Origin: Tenacibaculum ovolyticum DSM 18103
GTDB lineage: Bacteria; Bacteroidota; Bacteroidia; Flavobacteriales; Flavobacteriaceae
Length of the DNA stretch: 64,000 nucleotides
Assembly (NCBI RefSeq): GCF_000430545.1
Contig: NZ_AUMF01000014.1
Coordinates: forward strand, 1 to 64,000
Direction: 5' to 3'
The notes below the pieces were generated by a model. That model saw only the letters and a list, made by a program, of their open reading frames with translations. It was not told the origin of the DNA and did not search any database. The translations under genes were made by a program, and so were the position numbers. Within the stretch, counting starts at the first letter, position 1, and every line of letters begins with the position of its first letter. Shown here one piece after another: positions 42,503 through 52,442 of the stretch.

Positions 42503-43402
42503 TTAGTTGTTGTTTGTTAAATCTAAAAATTGTTGTTCTAAACTAAGTTTGCGTTTTACTAAATGAGATACAATTATTCCATTCTCGTATAAATGTTTAT
42601 TTAGCTGTGATGCAGAAATTTCATTTTCTAAACGAGCAGTTACTAAATTTCCATCAACATTAACAGATGCTATTTCATAGTAATTTTTTAAAACATTTAC
42701 TAATTTTTCAATGTCAGTATCTGTTTTAACTTCTATAACTCCATTAGAAGCAACCATGTTGTCAACGCTACCGCTGTATAATTTCACTCCATTTCTTATA
42801 ATAAGAACATGTGTACAAACTTTCTCAACTTCATCAAGTAGGTGAGAGGCTAATAAAATTGTTGTTCCGTTTTTTGCTATGTCTTTAATTATTTGACGAA
42901 TTTCATGAATCCCTTGTGGGTCTAATCCGTTCGTAGGTTCATCTAGTATTAGTATTTCAGGGTCGTTTAATAACGCAGAAGCAATTGCTAAACGTTGTTT
43001 CATCCCTAAAGAATAAGTTTTAAATTGGCTATTTCTCCTTTCGTAAAGGTTTACTACTTTTAATTTTTCTTCAATTTTATCAGAAGAAACACCTTTTATT
43101 TTGCATATCAATTGTAAATTTTGAATAGCTGTCATATAAGGGTAAAAATTAGGTCGCTCAATAATAGCACCTACTTTTTTTAAAGCTTGATGTGTAGATA
43201 GTTTTCCGTCAAACCAACTAAATTTACCAGATGTTTCATTAACTACATTTAAAATAATACCTAAAGTAGTTGATTTTCCACTTCCGTTTGGTCCAAGAAT
43301 ACCGTAAACATTACCTTTTTTTATATCAAAAGAAAGGTTGTTAACAGCGTGGACTTTACCGTATTTTTTATCGAGATTTTTTATTGATAAAATTGTTTCC
43401 AA
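42503..43402 (-). CDS. ABC-2 type transporter ATPase
   Basis: 299 aa. Walker A GPNGSGKST (about 38-46), signature YSLGMKQRLAIASALL, Walker B ILILDEPTNGLD, switch His in LASHLLDEVE. The C-terminal 80 residues after the ATPase core are the usual regulatory extension of the CcmA/DrrA/NatA class. First gene of the operon with the permease. Confidence 0.92.
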   Translation of the reverse strand: METILSIKNLDKKYGKVHAVNNLSFDIKKGNVYGILGPNGSGKSTTLGIILNVVNETSGKFSWFDGKLSTHQALKKVGAIIERPNFYPYMTAIQNLQLICKIKGVSSDKIEEKLKVVNLYERRNSQFKTYSLGMKQRLAIASALLNDPEILILDEPTNGLDPQGIHEIRQIIKDIAKNGTTILLASHLLDEVEKVCTHVLIIRNGVKLYSGSVDNMVASNGVIEVKTDTDIEKLVNVLKNYYEIASVNVDGNLVTARLENEISASQLNKHLYENGIIVSHLVKRKLSLEQQFLDLTNNN

Positions 43403-43473
43403 GTTTTTCGATTTTGTTGATTATAAGTATTTGACGACCTAATAGAATTATTGTTACAATTTATAAAAAAAGA

Positions 43474-43500
43474 AAAGACTTCCTTTAAAAGGAAGTCTTT
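43474..43500 (-). terminator. Terminator of the two-component operon
   Basis: Perfect 10-bp stem AAAGACTTCC / GGAAGTCTTT with a 7-base loop; on the minus strand followed by TCTTTTTTT. Lies 15 bases after the response-regulator stop. Confidence 0.88.
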
Positions 43501-43515
43501 AATAAAAAAAAGAAT

Positions 43516-44214
43516 TTATATTTTTTCTAAAAGTCTAAACCCTTCACCATGAATATTAAGGATTTCTACATTCTCATCAGTTTTTAAATACTTTCTAAGT
43601 TTTGCAATATAAACATCCATACTACGAGAAGTGAAATAATTATCATCTCTCCATATTTTTGTTAAAGCTAATTCACGTGGCATTAAGTCATTTTTATGAA
43701 TAGCTAACATTCTTAATAGTTTGTTTTCTTTTGGAGAAAGTTTTTGAGCTTCAGCTCCATTATAAGAAAGATGACGTAGTTTTGAGTTAAAGTCGAAACC
43801 TCCAATCTTGAATTCAAATTGATCTGTTTCACTAGATTTTTCATTTTCTTTACGTTGTAAGATCGCTTTTATTTTATGTAATAAAACTTCTGAGTCAAAA
43901 GGTTTATTTAAATAATCGTCACCACCAACTTGATATCCTTTTAAAACATCTTCTTTTAATGTTTTTGCTGTTAAGAAAATAATAGGAATTTCTTTATTCG
44001 TAACACGAATATCTTTTGCTAAAGAAAAACCATCTTTACGTGGCATCATAACATCTAAAATACATAAATCATAATCACCATTTTTAAACATGATTAATCC
44101 ATCTATCCCATCTTTAGCATGTGTAACATTATAATCGTTTAATGCTAAATAATCTTTAAGAACTGTTCCAAAGTTTGGATCATCTTCTACTAATAGTATT
44201 TTTTTACTTCCCAT
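43516..44214 (-). CDS. OmpR/RprY-like response regulator
   Basis: 232 aa. Receiver domain with acidic pocket E10-D11-D12, phosphoacceptor D54 (CILDVMMPRKDG) and K in FLTAKTLKED; winged-helix DNA-binding domain (about 130-232; SPKENKLLRML, DDNYFTSRSMDVYIAKLRKY). The receiver and the RSMDVYIxKLRK recognition helix closely resemble Bacteroides RprY. Second gene of an operon, 10 bases after its histidine kinase. Confidence 0.92.
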   Translation of the reverse strand: MGSKKILLVEDDPNFGTVLKDYLALNDYNVTHAKDGIDGLIMFKNGDYDLCILDVMMPRKDGFSLAKDIRVTNKEIPIIFLTAKTLKEDVLKGYQVGGDDYLNKPFDSEVLLHKIKAILQRKENEKSSETDQFEFKIGGFDFNSKLRHLSYNGAEAQKLSPKENKLLRMLAIHKNDLMPRELALTKIWRDDNYFTSRSMDVYIAKLRKYLKTDENVEILNIHGEGFRLLEKI

Positions 44215-44224
44215 CTTCCTTATT

Positions 44225-45790
44225 TTATATTAATGGTAATTTTACTGTAAATAAGCTTCCTTTGCCTTTTTCGCTTTCAACATAAACGGTTCCTTGGTGA
44301 CTTTCTATGATTTCTTTTACATAGGCTAAACCTAAACCATGACCTTTTACATTGTGTATATTTCCTTTATGTTCTCTATAAAATTTATCGAAAACATATT
44401 TCTGAGCATTTCTACCCATTCCTATTCCTTCATCTTTTACTTTAAAGATAAAGTATTTATTTGTACTTTCTGTGTATACATCTATTTTTGGACTACCTTC
44501 TGAGTATTTTATAGCATTTTCTAACATGTTTACAATTATGTTAGTTAAGTGGAATTGATTACCAAGTACTTCTGTTGATATTGCTTTAAAATGAGAGGTT
44601 ACTTTTCCTTTTTTATCATCTACTAATAATTGAATATGCTCAATAGCTTCTTCTATTGTGTCGTGCATGTCAGTAGCATCCTTACTAATCTCAATTTGAT
44701 TTTTTTCTAATCTAGAAATACGTAATACATTTTCAACTTGTCCGTGCATACGTTTATTTTCGTCACGTATCATTTTAACATAACGCTTTACTTTTTCTTC
44801 ATCAGATATTATCTTAGGGTTTTTAATAGCATCTAACGCTAAATTTATTGTAGCAATAGGTGTTTTAAATTCATGCGTCATGTTATTAATGAAATCTGTT
44901 TTAATTTCAGAAATTTTCTTTTGTCGAACTAATTGATATAGAGATGCTGAAAAAGCAGCAATAATTATTCCAATAAATAATAAAGACAAACCTAAAATTT
45001 TAACCATACCTGAAAGTAAGTTTTTGTGCTCGTCAGGAAACTTTATATAAAGTTTGTATTTACTATTACCATTGTCATCAGCTAAAAGAGGATAGTTAAC
45101 ATCGTTTGGGTGTATGTTAAAATAACCAGATTTTAATTGCGTAGCTAATCCATCTTCATAAACTCCATATTTAAAGCCCTGAATTATATTCATTTTAGCT
45201 AACTCTTCTCTTATTGTGAAATTTAATTCGTTGTTGCTTATACGTTGGTTTATAGGAAATATTCTTTTGCTTTGACGAAACATGTGTTCTAGTTGCTGCT
45301 TATTCCAATCAGAGTAAAGTTTAAAAGTAGAAAGATGGTTCTCGTCTATGTATGATTTAAAATCACTGTTTTTAGATTTTATTACTTGAGAAAAATAAAT
45401 GTCTTCTTTTCCTGTATATCTTTTTATAATTATCGAATCATTATTAACGAAATCTCCAGGTATCTTAAAGTTTTCTGCAAGTATAGTTCCTCCAAATGAA
45501 AATTTCTTCTTATTTGTTGTGTCTATTTGTTGAAATAAATAAGTGTTTATTTCTGCATCTGTTCTGTATTTATTGTTTTCAAAGAATTCTTGAGTGTTTT
45601 GAATAAATTCAGTGTACTCTCTATCCTTAATCTTTTCAGATGTACGTGCTAATGCAATTTTAACATTATTGTCAAACTGCTGTTGCTTATTCTTTATGGC
45701 ATCTTTAATCCAATATATTTGAATAGAAATAATCCCAACTAAAGAAATGCTCATTAAACCAACAATAAGGATGAAGATTTTCTTGTTCAT
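44225..45790 (-). CDS. RprX-like sensor histidine kinase
   Basis: 521 aa. Transmembrane segments at about 5-27 and 261-286 enclose a periplasmic sensor of 230 residues with no named domain. There is no HAMP. H-box NNMTHEFKTPIATI with H306; the ATPase domain has NMLENAIKYSEG (N box), VKDEGIGM (G1), FDKFYRE (F) and KGHGLGLAYVKEI (G2). It pairs with the RprY-like regulator downstream. The stimulus is unknown. Confidence 0.92.
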   Translation of the reverse strand: MNKKIFILIVGLMSISLVGIISIQIYWIKDAIKNKQQQFDNNVKIALARTSEKIKDREYTEFIQNTQEFFENNKYRTDAEINTYLFQQIDTTNKKKFSFGGTILAENFKIPGDFVNNDSIIIKRYTGKEDIYFSQVIKSKNSDFKSYIDENHLSTFKLYSDWNKQQLEHMFRQSKRIFPINQRISNNELNFTIREELAKMNIIQGFKYGVYEDGLATQLKSGYFNIHPNDVNYPLLADDNGNSKYKLYIKFPDEHKNLLSGMVKILGLSLLFIGIIIAAFSASLYQLVRQKKISEIKTDFINNMTHEFKTPIATINLALDAIKNPKIISDEEKVKRYVKMIRDENKRMHGQVENVLRISRLEKNQIEISKDATDMHDTIEEAIEHIQLLVDDKKGKVTSHFKAISTEVLGNQFHLTNIIVNMLENAIKYSEGSPKIDVYTESTNKYFIFKVKDEGIGMGRNAQKYVFDKFYREHKGNIHNVKGHGLGLAYVKEIIESHQGTVYVESEKGKGSLFTVKLPLI

Positions 45791-45899
45791 TATTCAAAAA
45801 TAAATCAATAAAGTGAAGGGAGGTATGCTTTTAACTTAGATTAACAAAGTTGCTGCAAAATTAAGATAATTTTAAGATGTATCGTTGGTTAAATGTAAA

Positions 45900-46490
45900 T
45901 TATTTAATATTTTTTGTTAAAATATTATGAATTCTTAATATTTCCTTCTTAGTGTTTGTAAGTGTAAGGTTATCAATCTTATAGTTAGATTGTAATGTCT
46001 TTTTTGTTTCGCTCCATTGGTTTTTAATCCTGTTTCTAACTGTATTTTCAGTCGTCTTATCTCTTTCTAAAACTCGTTTAATCCTTATGTTTTCAGGAGC
46101 TGTTACTGTAATTATTTTATCACAAAAAATATTACTTCCATTTTCAAATAAAATAGCATTTTCGTATATAATATATTGTTTATTTACGTTTTTAAGAATA
46201 AATTCTTGAAAATGATCGTTAACTATAGGGTGAACTATCGCATTTAAGATATTAAGTTTTATTTTGTTTTTAAAAACAATATTAGCTAAAAAGGGTCTGT
46301 TCAACTGATCTTTAATGTATACTTCTTTGCCGAATTCTGAAATTAATTTATGTTTAATATCAGGTGAAGAATGCATTAGTTTTTTTGCTTCATTATCAGC
46401 AATATAAATAGCAGTATCTTTAAATTCTGAAAATATTTTTACAACTGTAGATTTTCCGCTACCAATACCACCTGTTACGCCTATTACCAT
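45900..46490 (-). CDS. coaE: Dephospho-CoA kinase
   Basis: 196 aa. Last step of coenzyme A synthesis, phosphorylating the ribose 3'-OH of dephospho-CoA. P-loop GGIGSGKST (7-15), IADNEAKKLMHS and HPIVNDHF, and the CoA-domain lid RVLERDKTTENTVRNRIKNQ. Its start overlaps the ybbR-like stop by 1 base, so the two are translationally coupled. Confidence 0.93.
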   Translation of the reverse strand: MVIGVTGGIGSGKSTVVKIFSEFKDTAIYIADNEAKKLMHSSPDIKHKLISEFGKEVYIKDQLNRPFLANIVFKNKIKLNILNAIVHPIVNDHFQEFILKNVNKQYIIYENAILFENGSNIFCDKIITVTAPENIRIKRVLERDKTTENTVRNRIKNQWSETKKTLQSNYKIDNLTLTNTKKEILRIHNILTKNIK

Positions 46491-47413
46491 TATTTATGAA
46501 TTAAGAAGTCTATTTTTTCTGGGACTATCCTTATAAGTGTAATTATATCAGGTGATTTTTTAAACTTAGGGATTAAGTACGAAACTTCACCGTTTTTCTC
46601 TTGATTATAATCACATTCTATTTTAAATGAGTTTTCATTTATTTTGTTGAAGTTTTTTAACCCTATTTTATAAATTATTTTCACTTTTTTTGGGTAAATA
46701 TTTAGTCCTTTAGGTGCATTTTTTACTAAAACAGGAACTTCAATTTCACCTTCTGTAAATTTATCAACACTTATATTAACTTCAGCTGAAGTAATATTTG
46801 TTTTTATATCCTTTGGTTTAAGGATGTTTGTATTGATTTTAGAACTTTCAGATATGTTTTTTAAGTTAATCTTATCTAATCTTAAAAAAGTTATATTTTT
46901 TAATAGAGATTCTTCACCAGAAATTAAAACACTATCTGGTTTTACAATTGTTGGCTTGGAAAAATCGTGTCCAAGTTGAAAAGTAATATTTAAATCAGTT
47001 TTTAAAGGGACTTTTTTTGAGTTTAAAGTTCCAATTTTTAAAGGAATTGTATCTGTTTGAATCTCTGTTAATTTAATTCCTGATTTTAATTGTTCTTGTA
47101 CTTCTGAATGTAATTTTTTTGTTAAAAAATAATATTTAATTCCCCTTTTTTTATTGGTTTTTTCTAAGTCTAATTCTATATGATTATTTGATATACTAGT
47201 AGAGATTAAATTAAAACCACTCCCTTTTACTAGTAGTGGGATTTGTTTTATAGGGGTTTCTATAATTGTTTTTTTTATAGGTAGATTCGTGTATACCAAG
47301 TCAAAATTTATTTGAGTAGTATATTCCTTTGATAGATTTATTAACAACCAAAAAAGAATAGAAGCTGTTAGGAAGCCAAAAAAAGTCTTAGGTATGTTAA
47401 AAGTGTTTTTCAA
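46490..47413 (-). CDS. YbbR/CdaR-like protein
   Basis: 307 aa. One N-terminal transmembrane segment (about 8-25) followed by three beta-rich YbbR-type repeats (EVPVLVKNAPKGLNIYPKKV is the clearest). In Firmicutes CdaR regulates a diadenylate cyclase; in Bacteroidota the gene is regularly next to coaE and yajC, without that cyclase being adjacent. Upstream gene of a pair with coaE. Confidence 0.8.
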   Translation of the reverse strand: MKNTFNIPKTFFGFLTASILFWLLINLSKEYTTQINFDLVYTNLPIKKTIIETPIKQIPLLVKGSGFNLISTSISNNHIELDLEKTNKKRGIKYYFLTKKLHSEVQEQLKSGIKLTEIQTDTIPLKIGTLNSKKVPLKTDLNITFQLGHDFSKPTIVKPDSVLISGEESLLKNITFLRLDKINLKNISESSKINTNILKPKDIKTNITSAEVNISVDKFTEGEIEVPVLVKNAPKGLNIYPKKVKIIYKIGLKNFNKINENSFKIECDYNQEKNGEVSYLIPKFKKSPDIITLIRIVPEKIDFLIHK

Positions 47414-47446
47414 ATTTATAAATATTATGCAATCTACATAAAAAAG

Positions 47447-47476
47447 AAAAAGGTGAGCTTATAAGCCCACCTTTTT
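47447..47476 (-). terminator. yajC operon terminator
   Basis: Stem AAAAAGGTGAGCTT / AAGCCCACCTTTTT with one internal mismatch; on the minus strand followed by CTTTTTTATG. It separates yajC from the ybbR-coaE pair. Confidence 0.82.
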
Positions 47477-47494
47477 TTTATACTAAAAAAAATA

Positions 47495-47812
47495 TTATTT
47501 AGTATCTGTATTATATTTTTTACTCAATTCCATTGAAATAGCAGAGCGTTCAAATTTAATTTTTCCAGCACCAGTTTCAACAGTAATGGTATTGTCATTG
47601 TCGTTAATTTCAACAATTTTACCATGAATACCACTAGTTGTAACGATCTTAATTCCTTTTTGAACAGTAGTTTGGAATTTTTTTTCGTTTTTTTGACGTT
47701 TCATTTGTGGTCGGATAATTAGAAAATAAAAAACTCCAATCATTGCCACAAAAGGAAGCATATTCATAATGCTTTCCTGTGTACTTGCTTGTAAAAAAAT
47801 AGTTGTAAACAT
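47495..47812 (-). CDS. yajC: Preprotein translocase subunit YajC
   Basis: 105 aa. One transmembrane helix (about 17-38, LPFVAMIGVFYFLIIRPQ) with the family-defining RPQMKRQK after it, and the cytosolic KGIKIVTTSGIHGKIVEIND. Accessory of SecDF-YidC. It follows the DUF1573 gene by 2 bases. Confidence 0.92.
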   Translation of the reverse strand: MFTTIFLQASTQESIMNMLPFVAMIGVFYFLIIRPQMKRQKNEKKFQTTVQKGIKIVTTSGIHGKIVEINDNDNTITVETGAGKIKFERSAISMELSKKYNTDTK

Positions 47813-47814
47813 TA

Positions 47815-48282
47815 TTATACAGTTTTCTTTTTAGGAGTTACCATTCCTGAAATCTTAATAACCTCTCTACCTTTCTCTGTATTAGTTGATAATGTTATAG
47901 ATTTTGACTGTTTGTTAGGTTTTCCGTTTGTATTAAAGCTTACTTGAATTTCTCCAGTTTTTCCAGGAGCAATAGCTTCTTTAGGCCAAACAGGAACTGT
48001 ACACCCACAACTAGCTTGTGCGTTTGTAATTACTAAATCTCCTTTACCAGTATTTGTTACAATAAAAGTAGTTTTAACAACATCACCTTCATTAACGATT
48101 CCAAAATCGTATTCTTCCTTATCAAAAGAAATAGATGCAGCACCGGCGCTAATAGAAACATCTCTTTTCTCAGCTTTTTGTACATTCTCTTTTTTTACTT
48201 TTGATGCTGCATTTCCCTGCCCACAAGAAACTAACATTCCTGTTGAAAGAATAAATGCGATTGCTATGGCTATTTTCTTCAT
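47815..48282 (-). CDS. DUF1573 lipoprotein
   Basis: 155 aa from MKKIAIAIAFILSTGMLVSC (lipobox VSC); a longer frame to 48345 would run into nusB and lacks a signal peptide at its start. A DUF1573 Ig-like domain with FDKEEYDFGIVNEGDVVKTT, ASCGCTVPVWPKEAIAPGKT and ISGMV. The family is abundant in Bacteroidota; the SCGCT motif suggests a disulfide or metal site. Function not established. Lies between nusB and yajC, an arrangement I recall from other flavobacteria. Confidence 0.85.
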   Translation of the reverse strand: MKKIAIAIAFILSTGMLVSCGQGNAASKVKKENVQKAEKRDVSISAGAASISFDKEEYDFGIVNEGDVVKTTFIVTNTGKGDLVITNAQASCGCTVPVWPKEAIAPGKTGEIQVSFNTNGKPNKQSKSITLSTNTEKGREVIKISGMVTPKKKTV

Positions 48283-48325
48283 TTTAAAATATTTTAATTT
48301 AATTATTCGTAAAAATAATAATTTT

Positions 48326-49264
48326 TTATAATAATCCTCTACCAATTTTAACCATCTTATCTGAAGCTAGATAATCTTTTGCTAATTTATCTAAAACTCC
48401 ATTGATAAAGTATCCACTTTTGTTTGTAGAATAATCTTTTGCTAATTCAATATATTCATTAATAGTTACTCTACTAGGGATAGATGGGAAATGTAAAAAT
48501 TCTGTGATTGCCATTTTAATAATTATCATATCAATATCTGCAATTCTATCAGCTTCCCAATTTGGAGTTTTTTCTATAATATCATCTTGATATTTATGTT
48601 GGTGTAATACAGTTTTTGTAAATAAGCTTGATACAAATTGCTTGTCTTCACTATCTTTATATAAACTACCAAGTATAAAAGGATTCTGAGGTTTTTGTTT
48701 GTTTAAAGATTTAATAATCCAAGTGTTTACAAAAGGAATATCATCTACCCAAGAAATCATTTTATCTTCAAAATAATCTGCTAATTTTTCGTTAGGAGCA
48801 ATAATTTCTCTGAAAAATTCTATTACAAATGCCTTGTCTATATGATAAGAATCCTCAACAGTGCTCATGTAATTTTTATACAAGTCACTTTTTTGTAATT
48901 CGTCTAAAATAATATTGACATATTCATTGTCAAGTTCCCAAAAATTAAGCTGGTTAAGTTCAGTATACCCTTCTAAACTAACACTCTCATTAAGTAAGTT
49001 AATAAGTTTGTTGTCGATGAATTTGGTGTTTGGGTTTAATTCTTCTTTAGTAGCAAGCATTTTCTTCTTAGAAAGTGCAATTTTTTTATTTGCTAACTTT
49101 TGAACTTCAACCATTAATTGAAGGTTGAGAACATATAAATCAAACATTTTTTGAATACTGTTTTTTAAGAATTTCTCCTCTTTTACAATATTATCACTTT
49201 GCGATTGCTGCATTGCATAAACCGACTGCATTACTTTAACTCGAATATGTCTCCTGTTAATCAT
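48326..49264 (-). CDS. nusB: NusB transcription antitermination factor (long form)
   Basis: 312 aa, twice the length of E. coli NusB. The C-terminal part (about 190-305; ADRIADIDMIIIKMAITEFL, SIPSRVTINEYIELAKDYST, SGYFINGVLDKLAKDY) is the NusB RNA-binding fold that assembles rRNA antitermination complexes. The N-terminus opens with MINRRHIRVKVMQSVYA, the NusB first helix, with an extended helical insertion between, as is normal for Bacteroidota. First gene of the nusB-DUF1573-yajC operon. Confidence 0.92.
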   Translation of the reverse strand: MINRRHIRVKVMQSVYAMQQSQSDNIVKEEKFLKNSIQKMFDLYVLNLQLMVEVQKLANKKIALSKKKMLATKEELNPNTKFIDNKLINLLNESVSLEGYTELNQLNFWELDNEYVNIILDELQKSDLYKNYMSTVEDSYHIDKAFVIEFFREIIAPNEKLADYFEDKMISWVDDIPFVNTWIIKSLNKQKPQNPFILGSLYKDSEDKQFVSSLFTKTVLHQHKYQDDIIEKTPNWEADRIADIDMIIIKMAITEFLHFPSIPSRVTINEYIELAKDYSTNKSGYFINGVLDKLAKDYLASDKMVKIGRGLL

Positions 49265-49280
49265 TTTAAAGAACTTTAAA

Positions 49281-49313
49281 AAAAAGAGCGATAGAAACTA
49301 TTTCTAACGCTCT
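49281..49313 (-). terminator. Terminator of the leucine dehydrogenase gene
   Basis: Stem AGAGCGATAGAAA / TTTCTAACGCTCT (one mismatch), followed on the minus strand by CTTTTTTTT. It lies between the dehydrogenase stop (49342) and the nusB start. Confidence 0.8.
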
Positions 49314-49341
49314 GCAAAAGTAAAACTTTTTTGTTTTTTAT

Positions 49342-50442
49342 CTAGCTATTTTGCTCTTTTTTACGAGCATCAATTCTTGATTGTGCAATATTAAAAGCAG
49401 CTTGATGTGTTGTGATGTTTTCTTTCTCAGCTAAATTAAAAATATCTAATGTTGTATTGTAAATATTTTCAGTTCTTTTTATGCTTTCAGCCTTGTCATA
49501 ACCAGCAATTTCAGCATATACATTTATAATTCCACCAGCGTTAATTAAGAAATCAGGAGCATAAGCGATTCCTTTTTCTCTTAATAATTTACCATGTTTT
49601 AATTCGTCTGCTAATTGGTTATTTGCAGCTCCTGCAATAACTTTCGCTTTTAATTGAGAAATACTTTCGTCGTTTACAGTTGCACCTAATGCACAAGGAG
49701 CGTATATATCTACATCTAAACCATAAATATCATTCCCTAACACTACGTTAGCACCGTACTTTTTACTTAATTCTTCTAAACGAGCTTCGTTAATATCATT
49801 TAAAATAACTTTAGCTCCTTCATCAGTAATATGTTTTACTAAAGTTTCACCAACATGGCCAACACCTTGTACTAGAATTTTTTTACCATCTAAGTTATCT
49901 GTACCAAAACGATATTTAGTAGCAGCTTTCATACCCATGTAAACACCATAAGCTGTTACGGGAGACGGGTTTCCAGAACCTCCAATAGCTTCAGAAACAC
50001 CAGTTACATGAGGTGTTACTTCTCTAATAACATCCATGTCACGAGTTTCCATTCCAATATCTTCAGCTGTAATGTATCTTCCACTTAAAGAATTCACATA
50101 TTCACCGAATTTACGCATTAAAGCGTCATTTTTTTGAGTTTTTGCATCACCAATAATTACAGCTTTACCTCCTCCAAGATTTAATCCTGTAATTGCTGAT
50201 TTATATGTCATACCACGAGATAAACGTAATACGTCATTAAGAGCATCCCATTCACTTTTATATTGCCACATTCTAGTACCTCCTAAAGCAGGTCCTAAAG
50301 TTGTATTATGAATACCAATTATTGCTTTTAAACCTGTATCTTCGTCATTACAAAAAACGATTTGTTCGTGATTGTCGAAAGATAATTGACCAAATACAGG
50401 GTCATTCTTAAGGTCTTTAGTATCAATGATTTCTGATGTCAT
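49342..50442 (-). CDS. Leucine/branched-chain amino acid dehydrogenase
   Basis: 366 aa of the Glu/Leu/Phe/Val dehydrogenase superfamily, short leucine-dehydrogenase type. It oxidatively deaminates branched-chain amino acids with NAD. Catalytic lysines K81 (GMTYKSAI) and K93 (NLGGGKAVI); dinucleotide fold VQGVGHVGETLV; YAPDFLINAGGIINVYAEI near the C-terminus. Monocistronic. Confidence 0.92.
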   Translation of the reverse strand: MTSEIIDTKDLKNDPVFGQLSFDNHEQIVFCNDEDTGLKAIIGIHNTTLGPALGGTRMWQYKSEWDALNDVLRLSRGMTYKSAITGLNLGGGKAVIIGDAKTQKNDALMRKFGEYVNSLSGRYITAEDIGMETRDMDVIREVTPHVTGVSEAIGGSGNPSPVTAYGVYMGMKAATKYRFGTDNLDGKKILVQGVGHVGETLVKHITDEGAKVILNDINEARLEELSKKYGANVVLGNDIYGLDVDIYAPCALGATVNDESISQLKAKVIAGAANNQLADELKHGKLLREKGIAYAPDFLINAGGIINVYAEIAGYDKAESIKRTENIYNTTLDIFNLAEKENITTHQAAFNIAQSRIDARKKEQNS

Positions 50443-50604
50443 TTGTTTTGTTTTTTTATTTAAGGTTTTTTTTGAAACCTTAAAAATTCGAATGCAAAAA
50501 TAAGAAATCGTTAAAACATAAGCAAAAAAAGAGCCTTAAATTATGTTATCTTTAATGAGGAAGTCTTGTTAATTTGATTTTTATAACTTTAAACTATTTT
50601 TATA

Positions 50605-52359
50605 TTGAAAGCATTACAATACCTTAATAAATATTTTGCAAAGTATAAATGGAGGTTATTATTAGGGGTTTTAATTACAGTTTTATCAAAAGTTTTGATA
50701 CTTAAAATTCCTAATTTTGTTGGAGAATCATTAAATATTGTTGAAGATTATCAGTTGAATAAAATGAATGATTTAGCAGAAGTGAAAACTGTTTTATTTC
50801 ATAATATTTTATTAATTGTAGGGGTTACTTTAGTTGGTGGTTTTTTTACTTTTTTAATGAGGCAAACAATTATTGTAATGTCTCGAATGGTAGAATTTGA
50901 TTTAAAGAATGAGATTTATCAACAATACCAGAGGCTATCAATTAATTTTTATAAAAAAAATAGGACAGGCGATTTAATGAATCGAATAAGTGAAGATGTA
51001 TCTAAGGTGCGCATGTATTTTGGCCCTGTAATTATGTACTCTTTAAATATGATAATTTCTTTTATCATTGGTTTTAGTCAAATGTATGCTATATCACCTA
51101 GGCTTACATTATATACTATGATACCATTTCCTATTTTGTCTATATCAATTTTTCTATTGAGTAAACAAATTAATAAGCGAAGTACAATTGTTCAGCAATA
51201 CTTATCAAAATTAACAACATTTAATCAAGAGTTTTTCTCAGGAATTAGGGAAGTTAAATCTTATGCTATTGAAACCGAAGTGATTTCGTCGTTTGATGAA
51301 ATAGCAAATAGTAGCAAGGATAAAAATATTGATTTATATAAGGTTCAGGCGTTGTTTTTTCCGTTAATGATATTATTAATTGGTATTAGCAATATTATAG
51401 TATTGTATATAGGTGGTAAACAATATATTGCTGGAGAAATTCAATTAGGAGCAATCGGAGCTTTTGTAATGTATGTAAATATTCTTACTTGGCCAGTGGC
51501 GGTAGTTGGTTGGGTAACCTCTATGGTGCAGCAAGCTGAAGCTTCACAGCAAAGAATTAATGAATTTTTAGAGCAAGTACCAGAAATTATAAACAATAGT
51601 GATATAGCGACAGTAATTGATGGAACAATTGAGTTTAAAGCTGTTTCATTGACTTATGATGATACTAATATAACAGCTTTAGATAAAATTAACTTAACGA
51701 TTAAGAAAGGAGAAACTTTAGCTATTTTAGGAAAAACAGGAAGTGGGAAATCGACAATTATAAATTTAATTTCTCGTTTGTATGATGCTAGTGAGGGAGA
51801 GGTTTTAATAGATAGGAAAAATATTAAAGATTGTAATTTATATGATGTTAGAAGTCAAATAGGCTTTGTACCGCAAGATCCTTTCTTATTTTCTGACACG
51901 ATACAAAACAATATAAAATTTGGTAAAGAAAATGCAAGTGAAGAGGAAATTATTGAAGCTGCAAAAAAAGCAGTAATCCATGATAATATTGTAAGTTTTA
52001 AACAAGGCTATAAAACTATTTTAGGGGAAAGAGGAGTTACTTTATCAGGAGGACAAAAACAAAGAACTTCTATTGCAAGGGCTATTATTAAAAATCCTAA
52101 AATTTTAATTTTTGATGATTGTTTGTCTGCTGTTGATACTGAAACAGAAGAGCAAATTTTGTTAAATTTAGAACAAGTGTCAAGTGATAAAACAACTGTA
52201 ATAATTAGTCATAGAGTTTCGTCTGTTAAAAAAGCCGATAAAATTATTATTTTAGAAGAAGGAAAGATCATTCAGCAAGGTGTTCATAATCAGTTAATAA
52301 ATGAAGAAGGATATTATAAAGAATTATATAAACAACAGCTTTTAGAAAAAGAAATGTAA
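50605..52359 (+). CDS. ABC multidrug/lipid exporter (MsbA-like half transporter), TTG start
   Basis: 584 aa with a type I exporter fold: six transmembrane segments (about 15-310), then a nucleotide-binding domain (345-575) with Walker A GKTGSGKST, signature LSGGQKQRTSIARAI, Walker B ILIFDDCLSAVDTE and H-loop ISHRVSS. The chosen start is TTG at 50605 (protein LKALQYLNKYFAKYKW, Met when initiated): no ATG or GTG lies close upstream in frame, and the segment aligns with typical N-termini. It probably acts as a homodimer exporting drugs or lipids. Confidence 0.9.
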   Translation: MKALQYLNKYFAKYKWRLLLGVLITVLSKVLILKIPNFVGESLNIVEDYQLNKMNDLAEVKTVLFHNILLIVGVTLVGGFFTFLMRQTIIVMSRMVEFDLKNEIYQQYQRLSINFYKKNRTGDLMNRISEDVSKVRMYFGPVIMYSLNMIISFIIGFSQMYAISPRLTLYTMIPFPILSISIFLLSKQINKRSTIVQQYLSKLTTFNQEFFSGIREVKSYAIETEVISSFDEIANSSKDKNIDLYKVQALFFPLMILLIGISNIIVLYIGGKQYIAGEIQLGAIGAFVMYVNILTWPVAVVGWVTSMVQQAEASQQRINEFLEQVPEIINNSDIATVIDGTIEFKAVSLTYDDTNITALDKINLTIKKGETLAILGKTGSGKSTIINLISRLYDASEGEVLIDRKNIKDCNLYDVRSQIGFVPQDPFLFSDTIQNNIKFGKENASEEEIIEAAKKAVIHDNIVSFKQGYKTILGERGVTLSGGQKQRTSIARAIIKNPKILIFDDCLSAVDTETEEQILLNLEQVSSDKTTVIISHRVSSVKKADKIIILEEGKIIQQGVHNQLINEEGYYKELYKQQLLEKEM

Positions 52360-52442
52360 TGTTTCGTTCTTCTAAGTCAATTATTTTGTTAGATTTGTTG
52401 AGTACAATTTTAAGTAAACAACTATTATTTAAGAAATGAATT